A stretch of DNA of 62,899 nt from Rhodocyclaceae bacterium (GTDB taxonomy: Bacteria; Pseudomonadota; Gammaproteobacteria; Burkholderiales; Rhodocyclaceae), in contig JAQTNK010000023.1 of the NCBI GenBank assembly GCA_028713915.1, forward strand, positions 1-62,899. The letters are read 5' to 3'. Positions 27,568 through 35,667 of the stretch are shown here, piece after piece. Each line of letters opens with the position of its first letter. The stretch's first letter is position 1. The notes below the pieces were generated by a model. The model made no database searches, was not told the DNA's origin, and saw nothing but the letters and a program-made list of their open reading frames with translations. Made by a program: the position numbers and the translations under genes.

Positions 27568-29113
27568 GCAGCCGGCCCCAGACATCGGCCACGAACATGG
27601 CGCGCGCCAGCTTCTGCTCCAGTTCGCCGGTGTCCATGTGCGGGAACGTCTCGGCGAGCTTCTGGCTGATCTCGGCGTAGTCGGCGCTCTTGGCGATCAG
27701 ATCGAGCACGGGCTTGAGCGCCGTTTCCATCTGGGCCTGCAGCTGCGCCGGCGGCAGCTTGTCCGCGCCCTGGTCGAGCGTGATCTGGTCGATGAAGGCA
27801 GTGCGCAGGCTTTCCGCGAAGTCGGCCGGCACGTCGCCATCCATCTGCCCCGCGCCGGCGGCGCCTGGACCGCCGCCGACGCCCGGCACGACCAGAGGAA
27901 CGATCTCCCATTCGCCGCCGTAGGTTTCCTGGATTTGCGCCAGCGTCGGGCGGTAGCCGAGCGAGAAAAGATTCTTGTCGCGGGTCGAGCGCTGCAGCAG
28001 GTCTTCATCCTCCTTGACCTGGCGCCAGATCTTCGGCGCCCGCGCGCCGGGAACGTTGTAGAACGTGATCCACGGCGAGAGGGTCGCATTGAGCGTGGCC
28101 GAAAGCAGATCCGCGTCGGCCTGGACGATCTCCATGCGCAGCACCTCGCGCGACAGCGCTGCCGATGCCTGGGCGCCGCCGGAGCCGCGCGTCTGCGGCG
28201 CTTCGCCCAGCACGGCGAACGTCATCTCCTCGTCGAGGTAGCGGCAGAAGTTCTCGTAGCCGGCCTGGCCGCCGCGCGTCGCCTCGAGGAGCGTGATTTC
28301 CATTCCCTGCGGGATCACGACGCCGGCATCCTGGGCGATCGCGCCGAGCGCCGCCAGCAGCGTCTTCTGCTCCTCCGGGCCGGAGCCGGACGGATAGGTG
28401 CCCACCGCCGTCGGCGTGCCGAACTTGTCGAGCAGCGTCAGCCAGAACGTGATGCCGGTGCGCTTGAAGAACACCGACCAGAAGATCTTCGAGCCCAGGC
28501 CGACGCCGTAGGGGCTGCCATCCTTTGCGCCGAAGCTATGCACGATGAACTTGCGGGGCGGCACCGGCTCGCCTGGGACCAGCTGCGACCAGGTCTTGAG
28601 CCGTATCTTGTAGTCCGTGTCGAAGTTGAAGCGCCGCTGATCGCGCGGGCGGATCTCGCGGGCGACGATCTCGCCGCCGTCGACGTCCCACATGATTTCA
28701 CCCACGGCAAACCCCTTGTTCAGGGCGTCGAGCAGGTTGTAGCAGGCGACGTCGAAGTTGGTGGCCATGACGACCTGGTCGCCGGGATTGTCGACCGTCG
28801 GCACGCCCATGTTGGAGAGTTGCGCGCGCACCACGTCGGCCGCGCGCTTGTCGAGCGGCGCATCCGAAAACGGATCCACCTGCCAGGGCCGCGCGATGAC
28901 GGCCAGCTTGCGCTTGTTGAGCACGCCGTAGGCATGACAGTCGCGCTCCAGCTCGTCGTAGATGCGATAGGTCTTGCCGCCGCCGCGGGTCAGCAGCGTG
29001 TCGTCATGAGTGCGCAGGATGCCTTGGAACGCCAGGTAGGTGATGTCCTTGGCGACCGTTGCGATCTCCTGCTTGACGTCGTCGGGCAGCGTGGTTTGCT
29101 CGGTGTCAGCCAT
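27548..29113 (-). CDS. Portal protein, DUF935 (Mu gp29-like)
   Basis: The 521-residue protein contains IYDELERDCHAYGVLNKRKL, GFAVGEIMWD, FIVHSFGAKDGSPYGVGLGS and AALSREVLRMEIVQADADLL, the hallmarks of the DUF935 Mu-type portal. It forms the dodecameric DNA channel at the head vertex. It overlaps the terminase end by 8 nt and the gpF-like start by 20 nt. Confidence 0.92.
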   Translation of the reverse strand: MADTEQTTLPDDVKQEIATVAKDITYLAFQGILRTHDDTLLTRGGGKTYRIYDELERDCHAYGVLNKRKLAVIARPWQVDPFSDAPLDKRAADVVRAQLSNMGVPTVDNPGDQVVMATNFDVACYNLLDALNKGFAVGEIMWDVDGGEIVAREIRPRDQRRFNFDTDYKIRLKTWSQLVPGEPVPPRKFIVHSFGAKDGSPYGVGLGSKIFWSVFFKRTGITFWLTLLDKFGTPTAVGTYPSGSGPEEQKTLLAALGAIAQDAGVVIPQGMEITLLEATRGGQAGYENFCRYLDEEMTFAVLGEAPQTRGSGGAQASAALSREVLRMEIVQADADLLSATLNATLSPWITFYNVPGARAPKIWRQVKEDEDLLQRSTRDKNLFSLGYRPTLAQIQETYGGEWEIVPLVVPGVGGGPGAAGAGQMDGDVPADFAESLRTAFIDQITLDQGADKLPPAQLQAQMETALKPVLDLIAKSADYAEISQKLAETFPHMDTGELEQKLARAMFVADVWGRLHGNDAS

Positions 29114-30596
29114 CGGCGGACTCCATGTAGTCGGTTATTCGAACGGCCTGGCGCACGTGCCCCAGGGCCTGAAATTCCATCGGCACCGGCTCCATCTGGA
29201 AAACCGCATAGGTGGCCAGCGCCAGCGCGATCGCCGTGTCGCCGTGGCGATCGCGGCCGTCGCTGCCGCGGACGCGGGCGGTGTCGGGCACCTTGGCAAT
29301 GCCTTTCTCCATGCGGATCGCGCGCAGATCGGCGAGCACGTCGGCGTCCTTGGGGATGACGGCCGTCTTGTCCTCGATCGCCGCCTTGAAGGGCGGCATG
29401 TTTTCGCGGTACCACTCGACGGACAGCATCACCTGGGCGATGCGCGTGGTGCTGTAGCGCTGCATCGCCACTTCGGCCAGGTACTGCCCATTGCCACGGG
29501 CGTCCATCGCGCCGGCGCGGAAACGCGGCAGGCGATCGACGAGATAGAACAGGATCTGCTTCTGCTGCTCGAACGGCACGTTGCGCAGCTCGAGCACGAA
29601 GGGCGTGATGAGCTGCAGCGTCTTGGTCTGCGCCAGCGGCCAGATGGCGGTCAGGTCGCCGCTGCGCGCGAAGTCCTCGCCGAAGTAGTGATCGAGGTTG
29701 GAATCGAGCTTGGCCAGGAGCGGCGCCATGTGCGCCTCGCACCAATCGCGCACCTCGGCCTCGCGCAGATGCCCCGCCAGCGTCGAGAAGCCGTCGGGCA
29801 GCGCCAGGCGTAGCACCGGGATGCCGGGCGCCATGCAGGCCTCGATCTGGGAGCGCGTGAGGTAGGCGCCGGCGCCGGAGCTGGGGATGACGTCCAATTC
29901 CTCCGCCGCGTTGTCACCGTAGAACGCATACATCTTCGCGACCCAGGCGGCCTCGGCCTCGGGCGACCACTCCTTGCCGGTGGACAGGCAAATGCGCTGA
30001 TAGAGGCCCTGCGCGATGGCGGCCTTGAACTCGATGCGGTGCAGGCTGTACGGCACCTTCTTCGCCCGGCAATCCTGCACCAGCTCGTTGAACGGATCGG
30101 CGTCGCCGTTGTGCGTGCTGATGATGCGGACCTTGCCGCCCCACATGAGCAGCGCCATCGCCGCCTTGATCAAGCCTTCCAGATCGTCATGGAACGCCGC
30201 CTCGTCGATGACGACGATGCCCTGCTTGCCGCGCAGGTTGGAGGGACGCGAAGACAGCGCCGTGACGCGGAAGCCTGATCCGAACTTGATGACGAAAGTC
30301 AGGATGTCCCGGTCTTCGTCCTTGATGACTTCCTCTTCCATCTCTCCGGCGGCGAGCTGGTAATGCTTGGCCCACCAGGCGACATCGCGGATGAACTCGA
30401 TCGCCATGTCCTTGTTGTAGCCGATGTACCAGACGTCATCGCCGCCGGCGTCCGCTGCCGATGCGGCCGTGAGCGCATCGTCGCTCGCCTCGGCCCAGGA
30501 CAGGCCGACGCGGCGCGACTTCTCGCAGACCTTGACCTCCGACTTGTCGGCGATCCAGGCCTGCTGGTAAGGAAGGAGGACGTGCGGAGCGGCCAC
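29106..30596 (-). CDS. Terminase large subunit (Mu gp28-like)
   Basis: The 496-residue product has a deviant Walker A, CEKSRRVGLSWAEA, Walker B GIVVIDEAAF, the coupling motif IISTHNGD and nuclease-domain acidic residues (GEDFARSGDLTAIW, then AGAMDARGNG). It packages phage DNA by headful cutting into flanking host DNA. It lies 2 nt from the small subunit gene. Confidence 0.93.
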   Translation of the reverse strand: MAAPHVLLPYQQAWIADKSEVKVCEKSRRVGLSWAEASDDALTAASAADAGGDDVWYIGYNKDMAIEFIRDVAWWAKHYQLAAGEMEEEVIKDEDRDILTFVIKFGSGFRVTALSSRPSNLRGKQGIVVIDEAAFHDDLEGLIKAAMALLMWGGKVRIISTHNGDADPFNELVQDCRAKKVPYSLHRIEFKAAIAQGLYQRICLSTGKEWSPEAEAAWVAKMYAFYGDNAAEELDVIPSSGAGAYLTRSQIEACMAPGIPVLRLALPDGFSTLAGHLREAEVRDWCEAHMAPLLAKLDSNLDHYFGEDFARSGDLTAIWPLAQTKTLQLITPFVLELRNVPFEQQKQILFYLVDRLPRFRAGAMDARGNGQYLAEVAMQRYSTTRIAQVMLSVEWYRENMPPFKAAIEDKTAVIPKDADVLADLRAIRMEKGIAKVPDTARVRGSDGRDRHGDTAIALALATYAVFQMEPVPMEFQALGHVRQAVRITDYMESADG

Positions 30597-30598
30597 GG

Positions 30599-31147
30599 CT
30601 ACCCCGCAATGCCGAGAATCTCGCGGCGAATACTGTCGACGGCGTCGGCGGTGAGTCCGGCCTTCTTCACGGTGGCGGCGATGGTCTCGGCGGCTTTGGC
30701 GGCCTTGGCGCGCACCTCCTGCTGGAACTTCTTCAGCGAGATCGATGCCCTGGCCAGGGTGGCGATGTTCTTGGCCGCCTTCGACAGCAGGCCGATGCGA
30801 TCGCCGTCGGACATGCCTTCCTCGCCGGCTTCCTGCAGGTTGATGATGGACTCGAACAGTTCGGTCTGCACCAGGGCGATGACGGCTTCCGAGCGCGCGT
30901 CCTGATCGTCGGCCGCGCCTTCGGTGAGCATGCGCGCCGCCTCGGTGCTGGCCTTGATGGCCGCGAAGCGGCGCTCGATCTTCTGGCCGTAGCGATGGAT
31001 CGCCGACTTCGACAACACGAAGCCCTTGTCCTTGGCCAACTCCGCCAGTTCAGCGTAGCCGGAAAAATTGGACTCCATCAGCGCCCGCTCCAGCCAGCGC
31101 CGGACATCCTCCGGCATCGTCTCGATGCGGCTGCGGCGCGCCATCAC
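30599..31147 (-). CDS. Terminase small subunit, DUF3486 (Mu gp27-like)
   Basis: The 182-residue protein begins MMARRSRIETMPEDVRRWLE and continues NFSGYAELAELAKDKGFVLS and KSAIHRYGQKIERRF, a DUF3486 helix-turn-helix followed by a helical region. It probably recognises the phage end for packaging. It overlaps the upstream gene by 4 nt. Confidence 0.9.
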   Translation of the reverse strand: MMARRSRIETMPEDVRRWLERALMESNFSGYAELAELAKDKGFVLSKSAIHRYGQKIERRFAAIKASTEAARMLTEGAADDQDARSEAVIALVQTELFESIINLQEAGEEGMSDGDRIGLLSKAAKNIATLARASISLKKFQQEVRAKAAKAAETIAATVKKAGLTADAVDSIRREILGIAG

Positions 31148-31464
31148 TCGGCCCAGTACTTGACCGGGCGGGCGATGCCCGGATCGCAGTCAACCGTGTA
31201 TTCCGCCAGGTCGATGCCCCAGCGCGTCAGATCGGCATACCAGGTGCCCGACGGCTCCTTCACCAGCTGCACCAGCTTGCGGTCGGCAAGGTAGTCGAGC
31301 TCGCGCCGGATCTCCATCGGTGTCGCGTCGGCGCCGAAGATCACCTGCATCGTGTCGAGCAGGCGGCTTTCGTGCGTGGTCATCGGCCGCGCCTTGTTGA
31401 GATAGGCAATGAGCTGCCAGCGCATGGACTCGCGCCGTATCTTGGCGTGATCGATGGACATCAA
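31144..31464 (-). CDS. Phage winged-helix protein (Mu gp26-like position)
   Basis: The 106-residue protein has ESMRWQLIAYLNKARPMTTH, then MEIRRELDYLADRKLVQLVK and a WYADLTRWGIDLAEY end, resembling a small winged-helix domain. It is encoded immediately before the small terminase, as in Mu-like phages. Function unproven. Confidence 0.68.
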   Translation of the reverse strand: MMSIDHAKIRRESMRWQLIAYLNKARPMTTHESRLLDTMQVIFGADATPMEIRRELDYLADRKLVQLVKEPSGTWYADLTRWGIDLAEYTVDCDPGIARPVKYWAE

Positions 31465-31847
31465 TGGGCTCCTTTCAGCTGCGCCACTTCAAGCTTGTTG
31501 TAGAGGGCGTCGAGCTTGGCCTCGATCACCGTCTGGCCGCGAATGTAGTCGTCGCGGCGCACGTATTTTTCAGGGAGCTCGGCCTTCCACGTCAGGAAGT
31601 CGCGCTCCAGGTCGACGAGCTTGGCCGACGTCTTCCGTTCTTCGTCGAGATGCCGCTGCAGCGTTTCGTTGAGCGTGCGGTCGGCTTCCTTGCGCGCCTC
31701 CTTCTGCGCGTCGAACTTCTCATCAAGGCCGCTTTTGATCTGGCCGACCAGGACGCGGGCGAACGCGAAGACGCACGTCATGAACGCGATGAAAAGTCCG
31801 ACCAGGCCGACGATCAGCTGCCAGAGTTCGACTTGCACCGTCGTCAT
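31461..31847 (-). CDS. Membrane-anchored coiled-coil protein, DUF2730-like
   Basis: The 128-residue product has one N-terminal membrane segment (LIVGLVGLFIAFMTCVFAF) followed by a charged coiled coil (EKFDAQKEARKEADRTLNET) and a DDYIRGQTVIEAKLDALYNK end. Its layout and position match Mu gp25-like DUF2730 proteins. An i-spanin role in lysis is another possibility because of the topology and lysis neighbours. Confidence 0.7.
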   Translation of the reverse strand: MTTVQVELWQLIVGLVGLFIAFMTCVFAFARVLVGQIKSGLDEKFDAQKEARKEADRTLNETLQRHLDEERKTSAKLVDLERDFLTWKAELPEKYVRRDDYIRGQTVIEAKLDALYNKLEVAQLKGAH

Positions 31848-32068
31848 GGCAGCGCCCTTTCGACTTCGGCCTGGCAATCGACGCAGGTCTGCACGCCAGG
31901 TATCGCGCGGCGCCGTGCATCCGGAATGGGTTCGTCGCAGACGTGGCATTCGCGGGCGCTGTCCGTGTACGTCTTCCCCGCCAGGCCGGCGCGACGGCGC
32001 TGGTCCTGCAAGGCGTCGTCGCGCAGCTCCTGCTCGCGCTCGCTGGCGCGGTCGAAAACATCCGTCAT
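31844..32068 (-). CDS. TraR/DksA-type four-cysteine zinc-finger protein
   Basis: The 74-residue protein (MTDVFDRASEREQELRDDAL) has Cys41, Cys44, Cys62 and Cys65 in CHVCDEPIPDARRRAI and TCVDCQ, the C4 zinc finger of TraR/DksA family phage proteins. Such proteins can bind RNA polymerase through the secondary channel and alter promoter response without ppGpp. It overlaps both neighbours by 4 nt or so. Confidence 0.85.
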   Translation of the reverse strand: MTDVFDRASEREQELRDDALQDQRRRAGLAGKTYTDSARECHVCDEPIPDARRRAIPGVQTCVDCQAEVERALP

Positions 32069-32688
32069 GCCGCGCGCTCCGCGACCCCGCGCGCGTACAG
32101 GGCCATGCTGTGGTCGCGCAGGGGATCGAAGTCGTTGACGTCCGGATGCTCGTCGAGCGCGATCCAGTCTTCCGGATGCTCCCAAAGCGGCAGCAACCCC
32201 GGCATCAGCGGCATGGGATCGTTGCGGTTCCGATAGCTGCTGTGCGCCATTCCCGACTTCTGGATGATGCGCGAGACATTGGCGAATCCGGGCTTGGGGC
32301 TCCCGAAGACGCACAGCTGATGGACCGGCCAGCCCTCGATCACGCGCATGGCGGCGAGGATGCGGGCACGGGCGCCACCGAGGCTGTGCCCGGTGATGGC
32401 GACGCGCTCGCCCACGGCACTGTGCACTTCCGCCATGACATCGTCGAGCCCCGCCGCGAAGCCGGCGTGCAGAAAGCCGAGGTTCGGATGCCATTCGGGA
32501 ACGGCATCGGCGTCGCGCATGAAGTCTTGGGCATCGGCGGAGCCGCGGAAGACGAGCACGTCGGCTTCGGCGTAGTGTGCCAAAGCGATGTGCACGCCGT
32601 CGAGCTCCCAGTACTTTGCCCAGGACTGTCGATTCGCGTCGTCGTAGATGGCGGCGCAGTTCTGCGCGAGGATGGAGGCGGGGATCAT
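32065..32688 (-). CDS. Phage-encoded class 3 lipase-like alpha/beta hydrolase
   Basis: The 207-residue protein has DVLVFRGSAD (oxyanion region), the nucleophile elbow GHSLGG with Ser102, NRNDPMPLMP carrying the probable acid and DHSMALYARG the probable histidine: a complete lipase_3 triad pattern. There is no signal peptide. It sits in the lysis cassette with the endolysin and holin candidates, so it may attack membrane or envelope lipids at lysis. The substrate is unknown. Confidence 0.8.
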   Translation of the reverse strand: MIPASILAQNCAAIYDDANRQSWAKYWELDGVHIALAHYAEADVLVFRGSADAQDFMRDADAVPEWHPNLGFLHAGFAAGLDDVMAEVHSAVGERVAITGHSLGGARARILAAMRVIEGWPVHQLCVFGSPKPGFANVSRIIQKSGMAHSSYRNRNDPMPLMPGLLPLWEHPEDWIALDEHPDVNDFDPLRDHSMALYARGVAERAA

Positions 32689-32719
32689 GATTCCGTGGTC
32701 TCAGCGGTGCTTGCCGGCA

Positions 32720-32992
32720 TTACTGGCCCGAAGCGGCGGCGCCGGAAGGCGGCAGCGTTCCCGCGGAGCGGTAGGCCTCGACCACGCCGGTCACGGCGGC
32801 GGCGAGGATCTGCTCGGTGCCGGCGAGTGCCGGTTCGGCGGCGACGGCCGTGTTGATGACCAGCGAGGCCTTGGTCAGGCCGGCGGCGCCGGGAGCGATG
32901 ACGTGCGCGGCCTGGATGAGGTTACCCATTGCCGGCAGCGCAGCGGCGACGGCCTTGAGCTTTGCTTCAAAAGCGGCGATATCGAATGACAT
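32720..32992 (-). CDS. Small alanine-rich phage protein (90 aa), lysis region
   Basis: It encodes MSFDIAAFEAKLKAVAAALP, then AAHVIAPGAAGLTKASLVIN and ILAAAVTGVVEAYRSAG. It is helical and alanine-rich with two weakly hydrophobic segments, in the place where Mu-like phages encode unknown lysis-region proteins. It might be a holin partner. No family was recognised. A ribosome site (AAGGAG) precedes the ATG. Confidence 0.65.
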   Translation of the reverse strand: MSFDIAAFEAKLKAVAAALPAMGNLIQAAHVIAPGAAGLTKASLVINTAVAAEPALAGTEQILAAAVTGVVEAYRSAGTLPPSGAAASGQ

Positions 32993-33054
32993 GGTTGTCT
33001 CCTTGGGTTGAAAGTCGGAAGGGCTTGTCGGCGGGGGCGCGCAGGCCGGCGCCG

Positions 33055-33246
33055 CTAGGCTTTTGGGACGGCAGGCCCGGCGTTGATCATGGTCAGGACG
33101 TGGCCGGACAGCATCGCCAGGGCGTCCTTGATGTAAGCGACCATGTCGTCGGCGCCATCGACGTGGCAGAACACCACCAGCGTCCAGGTGAGGAAAAGCG
33201 CGCTATAGGCGAGCGCGTACAGCTTGATCGGGAGAGTCGGGTTCAT
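33055..33246 (-). CDS. Probable holin (single transmembrane segment)
   Basis: The 63-residue protein starts MNPTLPIKLYALAYSALFLT and has one strong membrane segment (about residues 8-27) followed by VDGADDMVAYIKDALAMLSG. It overlaps the endolysin end as ATGA, the usual holin-lysin coupling. Its size and topology suit a small holin, but no family was identified. Confidence 0.6.
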   Translation of the reverse strand: MNPTLPIKLYALAYSALFLTWTLVVFCHVDGADDMVAYIKDALAMLSGHVLTMINAGPAVPKA

Positions 33247-33722
33247 GGCGTCGCTCCTGCGGCATTGACGAGATCGAGTCGGGATAGCTGATGCGCCCGC
33301 ATCACCGAGATCAGCTTGTCGGCATACAGCGGATCGGTGGCATAGCCCGCCGCTGCGACGGCGCGGGCGAACGCCTCGCCCGTAGCGGCGAGAAAGCACG
33401 AGGCGTAGCGGCGGTTATGCCGCAGGAAGGCGGCGTGGTCATCCATGCAGCCCTGCCAGTCGCTGTACTTGCGCCAACGCGCGGGAACGATCACCCAGGT
33501 GCCATGCAGATACTCGCGGGTGTTGAGGGTGAGCACGTCGCCATGCCACGAGGCATCGGCTTTCACGCCGAAGAGGTTCATGGCGTTGCGGGCCAGCTGG
33601 GATGCGCCCCAGTCCGATTCGAGCGCGGCCTCGGCGACGGTGAAGCTGGCAGGAATGCCGCTCGTCTTGGCCGAGGTCTGCGCCGCAGGCGAAATCAGGG
33701 CGATGAAGTCTTGGGGCTTCAC
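33243..33722 (-). CDS. Endolysin, glycoside hydrolase family 73 (FlgJ-like)
   Basis: The 159-residue enzyme has PASFTVAEAALESDWGASQL, NAMNLFGVKAD and CMDDHAAFLRHNRRYA, the signature of family 73 glucosaminidases. The catalytic glutamate is Glu31 or Glu35 in AEAALESDWG. It degrades peptidoglycan at lysis. The GTG start at 33722 has GAGGT 6 nt upstream and overlaps the preceding small gene. No signal peptide is seen, so a holin is needed for export. Confidence 0.88.
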   Translation of the reverse strand: MKPQDFIALISPAAQTSAKTSGIPASFTVAEAALESDWGASQLARNAMNLFGVKADASWHGDVLTLNTREYLHGTWVIVPARWRKYSDWQGCMDDHAAFLRHNRRYASCFLAATGEAFARAVAAAGYATDPLYADKLISVMRAHQLSRLDLVNAAGATP

Positions 33723-33871
33723 TTGCCCACCTCGAAGCGCGATGGTTTGAACGCACAAGGCGCGCCGGGAGAGCGGTACTGCCACGACGGCAGATCCGCA
33801 CAGTTGCCGAATCCGTGTTCGGTCAGCTTGGCGGTCGGGTCAAAGAGAAATCGTCGGCATGCAGCGCACAT
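33719..33871 (-). CDS. Small cysteine-rich phage protein (50 aa)
   Basis: It encodes MCAACRRFLFDPTAKLTEHG, then FGNCADLPSWQYRSPGAPCA and FKPSRFEVGK. Its CxxC plus two further cysteines suggest a zinc-binding knuckle. Its TGA overlaps the GTG start of the endolysin, which supports a real, coupled gene at the head of the late operon. No function known. No strong ribosome site was seen. Confidence 0.6.
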   Translation of the reverse strand: MCAACRRFLFDPTAKLTEHGFGNCADLPSWQYRSPGAPCAFKPSRFEVGK

Positions 33872-33956
33872 GCCCACAGGCTATGCGCGCGCGAGGGGAA
33901 TGCGCAGGACGAAGGGCTTCGGTGGGAGGGGCTACGGAGTGCCCGGTCAATGACGA

Positions 33957-34601
33957 CTAGTTGGCGCTAATCGCTAGCGCCTTTTCCGCTTCGCTATTTT
34001 CTTTTCCCGCCTCAGTCCAAATGACGGATAGGATTTTGTCGTATTCGATGACCTGAAAGCGGCCGATCATTCGCGTGTATGACGCCGCCTGCGGATACAT
34101 AGAGAGAACCTCTGGCGTAATAGCCATGTCGCTATTTATGCTCCGGCCCGCAAATTTCAAACCCCACACGGAGCCGGCCATCTGATAATGAGACAAAGCC
34201 TTAGACACATGCTCAGTGAACTCCTTGTTGTAGGCGCCGCTGCCCCCCCGGACGAACGACTCGACCTCAAACTTGGTGTCTGCCAGTGGCGCATAGTAGT
34301 CTCGATACGAGATGCCAACGCTCACCCTGGCTTCAAGCTTTCTGATTGCGCTTAAACACGCGCGAGCAGCAGAAACGAACTCGGCTTTTTTCTTCTGTTC
34401 CTCGTCAGCTTTTCGCTTTTGATCTTCTTCGGCGGCCTTGCGGATTTTTTCCTCTTCGGCAGACTTCTGCTGGTTATCGAAACACGCGAGTCGCTTGGTC
34501 GGACTAATTATCTTCTTGCAATCCTGAACTTTGACATTCTGAGCAAAAGCATTTCCCGCCAGCAGGAGCGCCATCAGCATTCCGGAATATGTAGCTTTCA
34601 C
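33957..34601 (-). CDS. Secreted coiled-coil protein of unknown function (probable lysogenic moron)
   Basis: The 214-residue product from a GTG at 34601 (GGGG 9 nt upstream) has a signal peptide (VKATYSGMLMALLLAG, cut after NAFA). A mature start with two cysteines follows (QDCKKIISPTKRLACFD), then a Lys/Glu coiled coil (EEEKIRKAAEEDQKRK) and a folded C-terminal region (GLKFAGRSINSDMA). Base composition is clearly more AT-rich than the neighbouring late genes. It lies between repressor and lysis genes, a common place for genes expressed from the prophage. Predicted location is periplasm or cell surface. Confidence 0.7.
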   Translation of the reverse strand: MKATYSGMLMALLLAGNAFAQNVKVQDCKKIISPTKRLACFDNQQKSAEEEKIRKAAEEDQKRKADEEQKKKAEFVSAARACLSAIRKLEARVSVGISYRDYYAPLADTKFEVESFVRGGSGAYNKEFTEHVSKALSHYQMAGSVWGLKFAGRSINSDMAITPEVLSMYPQAASYTRMIGRFQVIEYDKILSVIWTEAGKENSEAEKALAISAN

Positions 34602-34624
34602 GGTCGTATCCCCTTTCGTCACCA

Positions 34625-34718
34625 CCGTAGGCGCTGCGCTCCTACACCTTACAGGGCTTCGCCCTGGCCGATGTAGGCGTCGCATCGCGCCCCCTACGCC
34701 CCCTTGCGGGGGATGGAA
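34625..34718 (-). terminator. Cluster of stem-loops between repressor and moron gene
   Basis: Read on either strand the stretch has GTAGG.GC / GC..CCTAC, CAGGGC-TTC-GCCCTG and CCCCC-TTG-CGGGGG hairpins plus repeated GTAGGCG words. It follows the repressor stop on the minus strand and probably ends or attenuates repressor transcription. Confidence 0.5.
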
Positions 34719-35509
34719 CGTGCGTTGGCAGTTCGCTTCCGCGATGCCACCGCTCGATAGGTCTGTTCCAGCTGGTCGTTTGACAACTCAGTAAGACTAG
34801 ACGCGCCAAAGTTCTTTTCCAGATAGCGCTCAACCCACGTCGGATCATCCTTGCAGTTGATCTTGATGTAGGCGTAATGACGCTTGCGCCATGCGTCTCC
34901 GACCTTGACAGGAGCGCTCGCCATCGAGTTTAAACGGCCTATCCATTGGCGAAGATATTTTTCCGCCTTGGTGAAATCTCCATGCGCTATCAGGCGATAA
35001 CGAGTAACGCCGCAATGCGAATTCAACGCGCTCCACACAGCTCGATGGCCCTTGGGTTTTTGTCTTAACTTCGCCTCGCTGTCGACCACATCATTAACCA
35101 ATCCGGTAAGGGTCGCAGCCTGATCTTCGCTGATATGTTCGTCGCCAGGCTTCACTTCGGCCTTGGTGTTGGTGACATGCTTTTGAGTAGAGATCATGGT
35201 GACGTGACCATGATTCAATCCGATAACGTTGCCTGTGGCACCGGAGACGTCAACCTCTGGCCGAGCCGCATGCACGGCCTCATCTCTATTCGTCGACCTG
35301 ACGCCGGTCAACACGTACTGGACATCCACGCCGGCAGAGACTGCCCTAGCGAGGAACTCTGCGCCCATTTCCCGCTGGCCGGACTCGTATCGCCGCAACG
35401 TTTCACCTGCGATCCCCAACTTAGTCGCGAAGTCGCGCTGAGCACGGAATCCAAGCCGCATGCGCTCCTCTGTGAGGCGAATTGCGATATCTGCTCTTTC
35501 GATAGACAT
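34694..35509 (-). CDS. Phage repressor (XRE-type helix-turn-helix)
   Basis: The 271-residue protein has an N-terminal HTH (LTEERMRLGFRAQRDFATKL, then GIAGETLRRYESGQREMGAE) like Cro/CI-type repressors, a Ser/Thr-rich linker, and a C-terminal domain with RAVWSALNSHCGVTRYRLIA and AEKYLRQWIGRL. It diverges from the early genes, and operators lie directly upstream, so it should keep the early promoter off in the lysogen. The start at 35509 uses an operator half-site (GGTGG) as ribosome site. The gene is AT-richer than its neighbours. Confidence 0.85.
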   Translation of the reverse strand: MSIERADIAIRLTEERMRLGFRAQRDFATKLGIAGETLRRYESGQREMGAEFLARAVSAGVDVQYVLTGVRSTNRDEAVHAARPEVDVSGATGNVIGLNHGHVTMISTQKHVTNTKAEVKPGDEHISEDQAATLTGLVNDVVDSEAKLRQKPKGHRAVWSALNSHCGVTRYRLIAHGDFTKAEKYLRQWIGRLNSMASAPVKVGDAWRKRHYAYIKINCKDDPTWVERYLEKNFGASSLTELSNDQLEQTYRAVASRKRTANARSIPRKGA

Positions 35510-35554
35510 TGGTGCCACCAAACGGTTGACATCCACCAATTGGTGGAATACATT
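35509..35554 (+). promoter_or_regulatory. Early promoter with embedded repressor operators
   Basis: TTGACA (35526-35531) and TACATT (35549-35554) are separated by exactly 17 nt, a strong sigma-70 promoter reading into the early arm. The spacer holds the 14-bp palindrome CCACCAATTGGTGG (35533-35546), and a second inverted pair TTGGTG-C-CACCAA lies at 35509-35521. The four TTGGTGG-like half-sites are the probable repressor operators. Confidence 0.75.
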
Positions 35555-35667
35555 AACCCATCAAACAACGTTCATAGACGTATCAACACCGCCGACACGC
35601 TTATTCATGAACCCCTTCCCGCGTCCCTCAACAACCCCCTCCTGAACCCGCCATGAAGGAGCCCCTC

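Noticed and set aside
33872-33956. Late promoter with TTGACC as -35
   Set aside because: No -10 at suitable spacing was found. An activator-dependent promoter is expected here, but I cannot point to its elements.
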